Counted from the first letter of the stretch, positions 26,132 through 34,312 are shown. The stretch is DNA of 43,842 nt from an uncultured Erysipelotrichaceae bacterium (GCA_934725085.1 CAKVAL010000010.1:1-43842), one strand, 5' to 3'. Numbers and translations are program-made. Notes: generated by a model not told the origin, from the sequence alone.

Positions 26132-26233
26132 TGGTAAAATTTAAATGAGCTTAATGGTTCCTCCTAGTATATTGTTAACTACTAAAAGAACTATTGGGCT
26201 ATCCTTTCGGTTTGTGTTACGAAAGGATTTTTA
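26132..26233 (+). ncRNA. Orphan extended -10 plus hairpin and terminator, candidate small RNA
   Basis: TG-g-TAAAAT (26132-26140) is an extended -10. It is followed by a nested hairpin: GGTTC 26156-26160 with GAACT 26188-26192, and TAGTA 26165-26169 with TACTA 26180-26184. A strong terminator comes next: ATCCTTTCG 26201-26209 with CGAAAGGAT 26220-26228, then TTTTATT. The next gene is on the other strand and no reading frame of use lies between, so a transcript of about 85-95 nt would be non-coding. Transcription is inferred, not shown. Confidence 0.4.
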
Positions 26234-26248
26234 TTGTCTTTGGAGACA

Positions 26249-26292
26249 ATAAAAAATGGCTGATTCTCTTTAAACAGGGTTTCAGCCATTTT
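26249..26292 (-). terminator. Terminator of the ABC/FtsX operon
   Basis: On the minus strand AATGGCTGA (26282-26290) pairs with TCAGCCATT (26255-26263) and is followed by TTTTTATTG. The stem is 9 bp with a loop of 18 nt. Confidence 0.75.
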
Positions 26293-26324
26293 AGTGTTTT
26301 CTAATTTCTTTAGCATTGAGTAGA

Positions 26325-27692
26325 CTATTTTGTCAACAATATTCTTGGTCTAATTTTAGAAATAGAAATAAATACATATAAGCAAGAAAGCAATACTAGG
26401 CCATTAATTACAACATAGATAATGAGTATGTCTTCGCTAGCAATACTTATAGTGTAGTTTTTATAGATTTCACTTTGTTGTTTAAAGATATCAATGTCTT
26501 CTTGATTATTATTAATATAGGCTAGTCTATCTTGTATCTTAAGGTTTTCTCTAATTAATTCATTGGAACTATTTTTTGCTGTTTTAATACCTATCGGTAT
26601 AGCTATGGTGATAGCGATGTTGGCTATTATTAAGATTTCTATTGCGAATGATATAATCGACATGATTTTACTTTGGCCTAGAGATTGTAAGATAGCGAAT
26701 TCTTTAAGTCTTTTATCGTTTAAAAAGACAACAATATTTATAAGCAATAAACAACCGATGAAAGAAACGATTATTGAAATTATAGAATAAAGAATCGACA
26801 TATTATTAGAAGGCGCTACTAGTTTTTTATATTCATCATAGTTTGATTCTATATAGTTGTTCTTAAGCCTTCCGTTTAATCTAGTTGTTCTTATGGTATC
26901 GTGAATACATTCTTCTAGTTCGCCCTTTAATATTTCATAGCGGTATCCATTTTTAAAGGAAAAATCCAATCTAGAAATATTTGGCGCAATATTAGCATCA
27001 TTGCATAGCTGTAACATACTGTTTTTAGAAAGGATAACTTTTGCATCATTATAGAATTTTTTATTATTGATGGTATTGTTTGAATAATCGATTTCAAATA
27101 GTCCTACTACTGGATAATCGTAAATTCTATTGTTTATTTTGATTGAAAGAATGTCTCCAATATTCACTTTTTCATTATTAATATAGGTGTTGTTTAAAAT
27201 GAGTGCGGCCATTTCTTCGTTTTCATTAAAGTATCTACCTTTTGTGATAGTTAAACCATCTTCGTTAAATGCATCTATACCTGTGCCACTATATACAAGT
27301 GTGTCGTGGAATCCACCAAAAATGTTTAAATAATCATCTTCCATATGAGCATAATAATAATTTGTATTAAATTGACTACTGTAAGAAATTTCAAAATTCG
27401 CTTCCTCTTTTTCGGCTAATTCTTTGATATTATCTTCTAGATTAATTAATGTTTTATTTACCAGAGCACCAAAACCTTTAACTTTTATTTGTTCAATTTC
27501 TAAATTTTGAATATAAATGTTCATGTTCATTGAACTTAGCACAGTGGATGATATGTTATGCCCAAGTCTAGAAAAGCTGATGGATACAATAACAAAAAAA
27601 CTCATTATAAAGATAATTAAAAGTAATAAAAGAGAATCCTTTCTTCTTGTTGCGATTGATATGAGTATTCTTTTAAAATAATGCTTATTCAT
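26325..27692 (-). CDS. FtsX-like ABC transporter permease (second of pair)
   Basis: 455-residue membrane protein with MacB/FtsX topology. The first helix is near 16-40. A large extracytoplasmic domain spans about 45-300. Three further helices are near 305-330, 350-375 and 425-447. The last gene of the operon, its start overlaps the ATPase stop by 8 bp (ATGAATAA). Together with the other permease and the ATPase it should form a heterodimeric type VII ABC complex, which couples ATP hydrolysis to mechanical work on a periplasmic or extracellular substrate rather than classic transport. The substrate may be the secreted protein encoded first in the operon. Confidence 0.85.
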   Translation of the reverse strand: MNKHYFKRILISIATRRKDSLLLLLIIFIMSFFVIVSISFSRLGHNISSTVLSSMNMNIYIQNLEIEQIKVKGFGALVNKTLINLEDNIKELAEKEEANFEISYSSQFNTNYYYAHMEDDYLNIFGGFHDTLVYSGTGIDAFNEDGLTITKGRYFNENEEMAALILNNTYINNEKVNIGDILSIKINNRIYDYPVVGLFEIDYSNNTINNKKFYNDAKVILSKNSMLQLCNDANIAPNISRLDFSFKNGYRYEILKGELEECIHDTIRTTRLNGRLKNNYIESNYDEYKKLVAPSNNMSILYSIISIIVSFIGCLLLINIVVFLNDKRLKEFAILQSLGQSKIMSIISFAIEILIIANIAITIAIPIGIKTAKNSSNELIRENLKIQDRLAYINNNQEDIDIFKQQSEIYKNYTISIASEDILIIYVVINGLVLLSCLYVFISISKIRPRILLTK

Positions 27693-28359
27693 AAATGTTC
27701 TTGTTTCTTTGATCTATATGGATAATGGTATCAGTCATCTTGGCCAGCTCTTTGTTGTGGGTAACCATAATAACTGTCTTGCCATAGTCATCAACTAATT
27801 GCCTAAATAGTTTCATAATGGCTAAGGAAGTATCGTAGTCTAGGTTTCCTGTTGGTTCATCGGCCAGTATTATTTCACCATTACAGGCAATGGCACGAGC
27901 AATCGCAACACGTTGTTGTTCACCCCCTGATAATTTATTTACTTTTCTATTAGCTTTTGTCTTGTCGATACCGAATGTATTTAGATATTCGTCTAACATC
28001 TCCTTGCTAATTTTTCTTTTTGGATCAGAAATTGAAATGGCAGTTAAGACATTATCGTAAGCATTTAAATAATTTAACAAATTATAATTTTGAAAGATAA
28101 TTTGAACGTTTCTTCTATGGTAGTTGTCGTAGCCAATTTCTTTAATGTTTTCGCCATTGAAAAGAATTTGACCTTTTTTTGGCTCATCTAGTCCAGCAAG
28201 AAGTATTAACAAAGTTGTTTTTCCAGAACCCGATTCACCTACTATTGAATAAAACTTACCTTTTTCAAAACCATAATTAAGATTGTTGAATATGGTTCTT
28301 GTGTTTTGTCCATCTTGATAATAATAATCAAGATTATTTATTTGAAGTATTTTATTCAT
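27685..28359 (-). CDS. ABC transporter ATP-binding protein (LolD/MacB type)
   Basis: 224-residue ATPase. Walker A is GESGSGKTT near 37-45, the Q-loop region is IIFQNYNLLNYL, the signature is LSGGEQQRVAIARAI and Walker B is IILADEPTGNLD, followed by the H-loop His in VMVTHN. The sequence is closest in style to the ATPases that partner FtsX-type permeases, including those in lactococcin-972-like and antimicrobial-resistance modules. It overlaps the permease genes on both sides by 8 bp, so all three proteins are made in coupled fashion. Confidence 0.92.
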   Translation of the reverse strand: MNKILQINNLDYYYQDGQNTRTIFNNLNYGFEKGKFYSIVGESGSGKTTLLILLAGLDEPKKGQILFNGENIKEIGYDNYHRRNVQIIFQNYNLLNYLNAYDNVLTAISISDPKRKISKEMLDEYLNTFGIDKTKANRKVNKLSGGEQQRVAIARAIACNGEIILADEPTGNLDYDTSLAIMKLFRQLVDDYGKTVIMVTHNKELAKMTDTIIHIDQRNKNIYE

Positions 28360-29866
28360 CTATCATGACCTCTCTTACTTTAATGGTAAATATAGACAAT
28401 ACACTGATGATTGTGCTTAAGATAATGGTAATGATTTCAATACCTGAAATCTTTAGTATTTGTATATTATCAATATTTATTCTTAGGTTATTAATGGTGT
28501 TTATGCCGTCAGTATAATCTAATATTTTGTCTTCAACGTTAAAATTGCTTATGAAATCCATATTCTCAAATATGGCAACAAGATTCTTACTAATTAGAAG
28601 AGATACTACTACTGCAAATATCAAGGCAATTATAGATATTATTAAATACTGAAGAATCAGTTCTAACATTATTGATGTTTTGCTTTGTCCAAGAGACGAG
28701 AGCAAGCCAATTTCTTTTCTTCTTCTATTTAAATCCAAATTAATTATTAAGATATATAAAAATATTGTAGCGATTAAGGCGAATTTAAATAAGAAACTAG
28801 TATTATATGATATGGCTTCTATATGTCCCGCAAAACTATAATATGTGTCAAGAGAAGTCTCATAATCGATGCTTTTTCCTTGTATCGTGTTTAAATCTTG
28901 CATGTAGTTGATAAACTTTTCCATGTCTTTAAAATCAGAAAGGGTTGCTATAACAGGCATAAAAAGATAGTATGCCTCATCTTTATCTACTTGGTTGGCT
29001 TCCATATACATTTCAAGAAATAGCTTTTCCGGTATTATGGCACCATGACTAAAACTTGTACCTTTAGGCGTATAGTGGATATCATCATTTAGTATGCCAA
29101 TTACTTTTAAATCATATGTTTTGTATATTTCAATATTTCCGTTACTAGTCTCCATTATTGAATAGGAAATATAATCACCAACATTTACTTTTTTTATTTT
29201 GCCATCGACATATTGATAAGTGTTAGGTGTAATCACACATACCAAACTTCCTTTTTCTAGTTCGCGGTCATTGAATGTTCTTCCTTTTTTGATTTTTGAG
29301 TAGTTTACTATAATTTCTTCACCTTCTTGATATGTATAATAATTGTATTTATAGTGAGTAATCGAGAAGTCACTATTTTGACAACTATATAATGGAAAAG
29401 GTGAATAATAATCTAATCTTCCTTCTTTGTATTCATCAAATGCTGATATGTCAAAGATATTTAAATAATCACCATTTGTGTTGGCTTCTTTAACTTCTGA
29501 AGGATTAGAATTGAAAGTAAGACCATATACATCACTGTAGGCCTTAATAAGCTTTCCATTCATCCTTAGATTTATATCAATATATTTTGGATTAAATTCG
29601 TTTTTTATATTCGTTAAATCAGAATAATATTCTTCTGTTGCTTTTTGTACTGTATTTATATCAAAATCTAGTCTCCCAAGAGTAAGATTGTTGTTTAGAG
29701 CAACTAGAGAATTTACATTTTTGGTAAAACCACTTTTAACCTGATTACCAATATTTTTAAAAAAGTAACTTGTATACAATAAGCAAGAAATAACAAACAT
29801 CACCACTATAAGCAGTGATGTTTGTCTAATTCTATGTATTATTGAATTAAGAATTCTAGTAATCAT
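28352..29866 (-). CDS. FtsX-like ABC transporter permease (first of pair)
   Basis: 504-residue permease. The N-terminal helix is near 14-35. The extracytoplasmic domain reaches to about 350 and is rich in Tyr, Asn and Asp. C-terminal helices are near 355-378, 400-428 and 470-495. GLLSSLGQSKTSIMLEL is the typical cytoplasmic loop of FtsX-family permeases. It is clearly different in sequence from the second permease (26325-27692), so the complex should be a heterodimer. Its ATG overlaps the stop of the secreted-protein gene (ATGA). Confidence 0.85.
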   Translation of the reverse strand: MITRILNSIIHRIRQTSLLIVVMFVISCLLYTSYFFKNIGNQVKSGFTKNVNSLVALNNNLTLGRLDFDINTVQKATEEYYSDLTNIKNEFNPKYIDINLRMNGKLIKAYSDVYGLTFNSNPSEVKEANTNGDYLNIFDISAFDEYKEGRLDYYSPFPLYSCQNSDFSITHYKYNYYTYQEGEEIIVNYSKIKKGRTFNDRELEKGSLVCVITPNTYQYVDGKIKKVNVGDYISYSIMETSNGNIEIYKTYDLKVIGILNDDIHYTPKGTSFSHGAIIPEKLFLEMYMEANQVDKDEAYYLFMPVIATLSDFKDMEKFINYMQDLNTIQGKSIDYETSLDTYYSFAGHIEAISYNTSFLFKFALIATIFLYILIINLDLNRRRKEIGLLSSLGQSKTSIMLELILQYLIISIIALIFAVVVSLLISKNLVAIFENMDFISNFNVEDKILDYTDGINTINNLRINIDNIQILKISGIEIITIILSTIISVLSIFTIKVREVMIDE

Positions 29867-30318
29867 GGCAAGTAGAAGACATATCGATGACTAACATATT
29901 TAACTGTACCATTAATCGTTTCTTTAACTCTTGATGTAACGACAATTGAAGCTGAATTTCCAGAGTATGAAACGTAATTTGCCGTATGTACTACTCTAGC
30001 ATTATGACTACCGTCTTGAGGTCCATGATTATCATTTACTCCAGATGTGCAACTTGTTACATTAACATCTCTTGCAAATCGTTGTCCTTGACCATTTACT
30101 CCATAATAGTATGTTCCTGAAACAGAGAATTGCACCTGATATCCATTGACTCCATCAGAATAAGTGGTAAAAATTGTTTCAAATTTGCTAAAAGGCTTTG
30201 TTATGCCTGTTGGCATTATTTGGTAATTTCCTTCTTCCGCAAAAAGAGTGTTTGATGGAATGATTATTGAAATGGTAAGTACTAATAAACTTGTACATAA
30301 GATCTTGAAAAGTTTCAT
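29863..30318 (-). CDS. Small secreted protein of unknown family, ABC operon leader gene
   Basis: 151 residues with a clear Sec signal peptide: KLFK, then a hydrophobic core LLVLTISIIIP, with likely cleavage after TLFA near residue 27. The mature protein of about 124 residues is rich in Tyr, Ser, Val, Asn and Gly and seems all-beta. It has a single mature Cys (in VTSCTSG) and a central G-V-N-G-Q-G-Q-R turn. I do not recognise the family. It has a strong AAAGGAGG site and a near-consensus promoter. It is coupled by a 4 bp overlap to two FtsX permeases and an ATPase. A bacteriocin-like toxin, a signalling protein or an extracellular partner of the ABC complex are all possible. Confidence 0.75.
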   Translation of the reverse strand: MKLFKILCTSLLVLTISIIIPSNTLFAEEGNYQIMPTGITKPFSKFETIFTTYSDGVNGYQVQFSVSGTYYYGVNGQGQRFARDVNVTSCTSGVNDNHGPQDGSHNARVVHTANYVSYSGNSASIVVTSRVKETINGTVKYVSHRYVFYLP

Positions 30319-30347
30319 TCTTTTTTCCTCCTTTGAAACTTATAGTT

Positions 30348-30359
30348 ATGTTGCAACAT
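30348..30359. promoter_or_regulatory. Perfect 12 bp palindrome in the leader of the secreted-protein operon
   Basis: ATGTTGCAACAT is a perfect dyad placed between the promoter (-10 at 30377-30382) and the ribosome site. It is about 12-23 bases after the expected transcription start and so is well placed for a repressor. The binding protein is unknown and no regulator gene is adjacent. Confidence 0.45.
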
Positions 30360-30376
30360 TTACTATTTATGCTTTT

Positions 30377-30405
30377 ATTATAAAATTAGCATCTATACTT
30401 GTAAA
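30377..30405 (-). promoter_or_regulatory. Promoter of the secreted protein/ABC operon
   Basis: -35 TTTACA (30400-30405) and -10 TATAAT (30377-30382) lie on the minus strand with an exact 17 bp spacer. This is one of the best promoters in the window. Confidence 0.8.
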
Positions 30406-30525
30406 CGATTATGACTGCAAACTCTTTTCTTCAAAGATAGGAGCACTCTAATGAGTAATTAAGGACTTCCATCTTTACAAGGATGTTAAAATATAAAGGG
30501 TATAAAGAAAGAAGGTTTTATATTT

Positions 30526-31494
30526 ATGATAAATGTTTATATTATTTCAGGCTTTTTGGGTGCTGGTAAGACTACTTTTATTCAAAAGTTATTAACTGAG
30601 AAGAAGTTTTCTAAGGTAATGTTACTAGAGAATGAATTTGGTGAAGTTGGTGTTGATGGAGCTTTCTTCGATAGTGCTTTAAATGTAAAAGAGATTAATA
30701 ATGGTTGTATCTGTTGTTCCTTAAAGGGTGATTTTAAGTCAGCTTTAGAAGAGATTGAGGATATGGATGTAACTGATTTGATTATCGAACCATCTGGTGT
30801 TGGTAAGTTATCAGATATTTTAAATGTAGTAAAAGAAGATGAAGATTTTAGAGTAGTTTCTCATGTATGTGTTGTAGATGTTAAGACTTGTAAGAAGTAT
30901 CATAAGAACTTTAAGGAATACTTTGATGATCAGGTAAAGGCTGCTAATGCGGTTATCTTGTCTCATGTTGATGTAGCTGATGATAAGGTAGAGGCAGCTA
31001 AGGAAATTATTCATGAGGTTCATGATGATGTGCTTGTTATTGATAAGCCAATTGAGTCTTATTCTATTGAAGAGCTTATGGATTTGATTGTGGCAGGTCA
31101 TGAGGAAGAGTGTGAGTGTGGATGCCATCATGATCATGAACACGATCATGAATGTTGTTGTGGCCATCATCATGACCATGAGTGTGAACATGACCATGAA
31201 CATCATCACCACCATCACCATGATGATGACGATGATGATGAAGTATTTAAGAATCAAATCATTAGAACTGATTATGTGTTTACTAAGGAAGAACTTGAGA
31301 GTATCTTGTCTAATGTTGATGAGGATATCATCCGTATTAAGGGTTATGTTAATTCAAACGAGGGTACTTTGTATCTAAATTATGTTTTAAATGAATATCA
31401 TATTTATTTGGGTGAGAAAAGAGAAGATTCTTTAGTTTCTATTATTGGTACAAAGATTGATAGAAATAAGTATAAAGAGGTTTTCCATGGATAG
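30526..31494 (+). CDS. COG0523 (CobW/ZigA-like) GTPase with His-rich metal region
   Basis: 322-residue G3E-family GTPase, probably a metal chaperone or insertase. The P-loop is GFLGAGKTT. The COG0523 metal motif C-x-C-C appears as NNGCICCSLKGDF, and the switch region includes LIIEPSGVG. The usual NKxD is SHVD here. A striking stretch near residues 190-238 holds more than 20 His together with Cys, Asp and Glu, ending in seven His and six Asp. It should bind several Zn, Ni or Co ions. A CobW C-terminal domain follows (about 240-322). It is first in an operon with a second COG0523 protein and a CcdA-thioredoxin fusion. No clear Zur box is seen upstream; an extended -10 (TG-t-TAAAAT, 30484-30492) is. 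Confidence 0.9.
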   Translation: MINVYIISGFLGAGKTTFIQKLLTEKKFSKVMLLENEFGEVGVDGAFFDSALNVKEINNGCICCSLKGDFKSALEEIEDMDVTDLIIEPSGVGKLSDILNVVKEDEDFRVVSHVCVVDVKTCKKYHKNFKEYFDDQVKAANAVILSHVDVADDKVEAAKEIIHEVHDDVLVIDKPIESYSIEELMDLIVAGHEEECECGCHHDHEHDHECCCGHHHDHECEHDHEHHHHHHHDDDDDDEVFKNQIIRTDYVFTKEELESILSNVDEDIIRIKGYVNSNEGTLYLNYVLNEYHIYLGEKREDSLVSIIGTKIDRNKYKEVFHG

Positions 31495-32395
31495 ACCAAT
31501 ATATATGGTTACGGGTTTTCTTGATTCTGGCAAGACTACGGCAATTAAGAGAACTTTGTCAGATCCACGTTTTACAGAAGGAGAATCTACTTTGATCATT
31601 TCTTTTGAAGAGGGTGATGAGGAGTATGATAAGGAGTTTTTAGAGAAGACTCATAGTGATGTTGTTTATTTGGATTATAAGGATTTTGATGATAATAAGT
31701 TGTTAGAGCTTGATGATATTTATAATCCAGATCGTTTCTTTATTGAGTTTAATGGCATGGATGATGATGCGACTTTGATTAATATGGATTTACCTTTGGG
31801 TATGGAGTTTGCTCAATTAATTTGTACTATTGATGCGTCTAAGTTTAAGTTACAGGTTACTAATATGCCTCAGTTCTTATTTAATCATGTTAATGCGTGT
31901 GAGATTATCGTGTTAAATCGTTATGAGGGTGCTGATTTTAGGTATCTAAGAAATAATATCAAGAGCATGAATCAATATTGTGCTATTGGCTTAGAAGATG
32001 AAAATGGCAATATGTATGAGATGCCTAAGGATGATTTGTTTAATAGGGATAATCTTGATATTAGTGATGGTGATTATGGTTTGTTCTATATGGATGCGAT
32101 TGATAATTACAAGAAGTATGATGGCGCTCCTATAAAGTTTAATGGTTTCTATTATGAGGGAGATAAGAAAACTAAGGTATTCGGTAGATTCGCAATGGTG
32201 TGTTGTGCAAATGATACACAGCGTTTAGCGATGATGGTAACTAACCTTGATGGAGAATATATCGAGGGTCACTATTATCATGTAGAAGGTATCTTTAGGG
32301 TTAGAAATGAAAAAGGAGGTGTTCGTATCTATATTGAGGGTAAGAGTGCTGGCGAGATTGATAAGCCTAAAGATGAGTTTGTGACTTTTAACTAA
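31487..32395 (+). CDS. Divergent COG0523 GTPase with YcgQ-like C-terminal domain
   Basis: 302 residues. The N-terminal P-loop GFLDSGKTT shows it belongs with COG0523 GTPases. The metal motif CxCC is missing, and NKxD is replaced by NRYE, so nucleotide handling may differ. The C-terminal 70-80 residues contain GRFAMVCCANDTQRLAMMV and a beta-rich GHYYHVEGIFRV segment. These resemble the C-terminal domain of the YcgQ/DUF1980 family that partners YcgR permeases; this is inference from motif memory. The start is ATG 31487, overlapping the previous gene by 8 bp; a longer frame from 31445 has no ribosome site. Its TAA overlaps the next ATG. It probably works with the His-rich GTPase in metal handling. 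Confidence 0.75.
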   Translation: MDRPIYMVTGFLDSGKTTAIKRTLSDPRFTEGESTLIISFEEGDEEYDKEFLEKTHSDVVYLDYKDFDDNKLLELDDIYNPDRFFIEFNGMDDDATLINMDLPLGMEFAQLICTIDASKFKLQVTNMPQFLFNHVNACEIIVLNRYEGADFRYLRNNIKSMNQYCAIGLEDENGNMYEMPKDDLFNRDNLDISDGDYGLFYMDAIDNYKKYDGAPIKFNGFYYEGDKKTKVFGRFAMVCCANDTQRLAMMVTNLDGEYIEGHYYHVEGIFRVRNEKGGVRIYIEGKSAGEIDKPKDEFVTFN

Positions 32396-33495
32396 TGACA
32401 CTAGTAGGTTTATTTATAGAGGGCTTGTTGTCTTTCTTGTCACCTTGTGTGCTGCCTATGATTCCCTTGTATATGTCATATTTGGCAACGGATAAGAAGG
32501 ATAATAAGTTAGAGGTTTTCTTAAATTCATTATGTTTTGTCCTAGGACTTAGTTTAATCTTTTTGATACTAGCTTTAGCAGTTGATACGATTAAGCCTTT
32601 CTTAGATAAATATAGTGATATGGTGTCTTTGATTAGTGGTATCTTAATAATCTTGTTTGGATTAAAGGAAGTGGGCATACTTAAGATCCAATTTCCTTGG
32701 TTTAATAAAACAATGGATTTTGATACCTCTAATATGAACTATTTTAAGGCGTTTCTATTGGGATTTGTCTTTTCCCTTGTAATGTCACCATGTATAGGGC
32801 CAATGTTGTCTAGTGCCATTCTAATTGGCGCTAATAGTGCTTCTGGTTTCTTATATGTAATGGTATATGCCCTAGGTTTATTAATTCCTTTCTTTATTAC
32901 AGGCTTATTTACAAGTAAGGTAGTTACTTATCTTAAGAGTAAGAAACATGTATTAAAGTATGTGAGTGTTATTGCGGGTGTTATTCTTATTATTTATGGT
33001 TCTTATAGCTTTATGAATGGCTATAAGAATTTGAATAAATTAAATAGTAATAATACTGTTGTAGAAGATAAGAATGTATTACCAAGTGGTGATTTTATTG
33101 ATCAAGATGGTAATGTGATTAACTTTAGTGATTATAAGGATAAGTATGTTACTTTAAATTTTATTGCGACATGGTGTCATTATTGTATAAAGGAGATTCC
33201 TGATTACCAAGCTTTTGCGAAAGAGAATGATGATGTGAAGGCTTTCTACGTAATGTCTTCTAATACATCTGGTGCAAGTGAGGAACAAATTAAGGAGTTT
33301 ATTAAGGAACAGGGTATTGAATTACAAGTAATTATTGATAATGATGATACTTTATATAGCCTGTTTAGGCCATCTGGTTATCCTACTATGTTTGTAGCGG
33401 GAAAGGATAATAAGATACTTGGTTATGTGTCTGGTGCTTATGATAAGGATGGTTTAAATTCATTACTTAATAAGGTTAAAGAACAAGAAGATTAA
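32395..33495 (+). CDS. CcdA-thioredoxin (TlpA-like) fusion protein
   Basis: 366 residues. The N-terminal half is a CcdA/DsbD-type membrane domain with about six helices and the paired redox cysteines in FLSPCVLPMIP and VMSPCIGPML. A final helix (about 183-205) leads to an extracytoplasmic thioredoxin-like domain with the active site ATWCHYCIKE (C-x-x-C) and the cis-Pro loop SGYPTMF. Such a fusion passes electrons from cytoplasmic thioredoxin across the membrane to reduce outside disulfides. In many Bacillota this serves extracellular oxidative repair or metal-site thiols. Coupling to two metal-chaperone GTPases suggests a role in keeping metal-binding cysteines reduced. Confidence 0.9.
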   Translation: MTLVGLFIEGLLSFLSPCVLPMIPLYMSYLATDKKDNKLEVFLNSLCFVLGLSLIFLILALAVDTIKPFLDKYSDMVSLISGILIILFGLKEVGILKIQFPWFNKTMDFDTSNMNYFKAFLLGFVFSLVMSPCIGPMLSSAILIGANSASGFLYVMVYALGLLIPFFITGLFTSKVVTYLKSKKHVLKYVSVIAGVILIIYGSYSFMNGYKNLNKLNSNNTVVEDKNVLPSGDFIDQDGNVINFSDYKDKYVTLNFIATWCHYCIKEIPDYQAFAKENDDVKAFYVMSSNTSGASEEQIKEFIKEQGIELQVIIDNDDTLYSLFRPSGYPTMFVAGKDNKILGYVSGAYDKDGLNSLLNKVKEQED

Positions 33496-33522
33496 CTATC
33501 AAATTGATGTATATTGTAGAAG

Positions 33523-33555
33523 AGCTGCTTTTATGTTTATAGAAGTGGCTTTTAT
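33523..33555 (+). terminator. Terminator of the COG0523/CcdA operon
   Basis: AGCTGCTTTTAT (33523-33534) pairs with ATAGAAGTGGCT (33539-33550) through 12 positions with three G-U pairs and a GTTT loop. TTTTA follows. Confidence 0.6.
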
Positions 33556-33559
33556 AATG

Positions 33560-33587
33560 TTGTCACTGTCTTTTTTTTCTATATAAT
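33560..33587 (+). promoter_or_regulatory. Promoter of the orphan membrane-anchored protein gene
   Basis: TTGTCA (33560-33565), a 16 bp spacer and TATAAT (33582-33587). AAGGAG follows at 33597-33602, just before the start codon. Confidence 0.65.
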
Positions 33588-33609
33588 GTGTTTATAAGGA
33601 GTACACCAT

Positions 33610-34260
33610 ATGATAAATAATAAGAAATATAAAACGTTGATTGTACTTATTGTGGTTTTTCTAGTCTTTGTATATTTGTTCATGTTTCACAAGTGGAATG
33701 TGAAGGTGACAATACAAGGAATAGAGAATGGCTTTGTAGATATTGATGTTGAATATGTTGGTGGTCTATATACATGTGAATTGTCTAATGAAAAGAAAAC
33801 ATATGTTAATGGTGATGAACTAGAAATATCATGTACAAGCAATCTATTTTCGTCTGTTAATAAACAAATAGAATATGAGATAAGCGGCTTATATACAAAC
33901 GACGATGACTTAGATGTTCTATTTAATCAATGGGAAAATAGAGAGGTAAAGTATGGTGATACCATAAAGAAAGATGATGTTGTTGCGGTGTTTAAGAAAA
34001 TCGATGATAATCATACTTCTTATTATTATTGTATTGTAATGGAGCCTAAGGAGTTTGTTGGTTACTTTGATAGAGGTATTGTATATGATGAAGCAAATAA
34101 ACAATATGTGCAATTTCTTGATAAAGAATTTAAAAAGCTTACATTTGAGCCTACCGTCATACACATCCATGATATATTTGTGACTTTGGGTTCCTATCAA
34201 AATGAATTAGATTATACTTGTATCTATGTCCGTGATGATTTTAAAAGTTTAATTGAATAA
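33610..34260 (+). CDS. Membrane-anchored protein of unknown function
   Basis: 216 residues. A short basic N-terminus and one hydrophobic helix (about 9-27, VLIVVFLVFVYLFMF-like) suggest a signal anchor, with the rest outside the cell. The exposed part is beta-rich and acidic, with the pair of Cys (in YTCELS and ISCTS) about 17 residues apart, likely a disulfide, and one further Cys pair toward the end (YYYCIVME and DYTCIYV). I do not recognise a family. It has its own promoter and terminator, so it is monocistronic. The extracytoplasmic cysteines may depend on the redox protein encoded just upstream, but this is speculative. Confidence 0.65.
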   Translation: MINNKKYKTLIVLIVVFLVFVYLFMFHKWNVKVTIQGIENGFVDIDVEYVGGLYTCELSNEKKTYVNGDELEISCTSNLFSSVNKQIEYEISGLYTNDDDLDVLFNQWENREVKYGDTIKKDDVVAVFKKIDDNHTSYYYCIVMEPKEFVGYFDRGIVYDEANKQYVQFLDKEFKKLTFEPTVIHIHDIFVTLGSYQNELDYTCIYVRDDFKSLIE

Positions 34261-34262
34261 GA

Positions 34263-34286
34263 AAAGGTTCACGATTGTGAACCTTT
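34263..34286. terminator. Bidirectional terminator between orphan gene and tuf
   Basis: AAAGGTTCAC-GATT-GTGAACCTTT is a perfect 10 bp stem with a tetraloop. It serves the rightward gene ending at 34260 and, on the other strand (followed by TCTTATT), the str operon ending with tuf at 34313. Confidence 0.85.
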
Positions 34287-34312
34287 AATATAGTTAATTA
34301 ATCAATTAGTAA

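Noticed and set aside
29863..30318. Assignment of the secreted 151-residue protein as a lactococcin 972 homologue.
   Set aside because: Operon layout fits, but the Gly-Trp-Tyr and Ser/His-rich pattern of that family is not visible, so only 'unknown secreted protein' is claimed.
30820..31257. Open frame of 145 residues on the minus strand opposite the His-rich GTPase, with many Met and Ile.
   Set aside because: It mirrors the His/Asp codon tract of a clear COG0523 gene; no ribosome site and very skewed composition.
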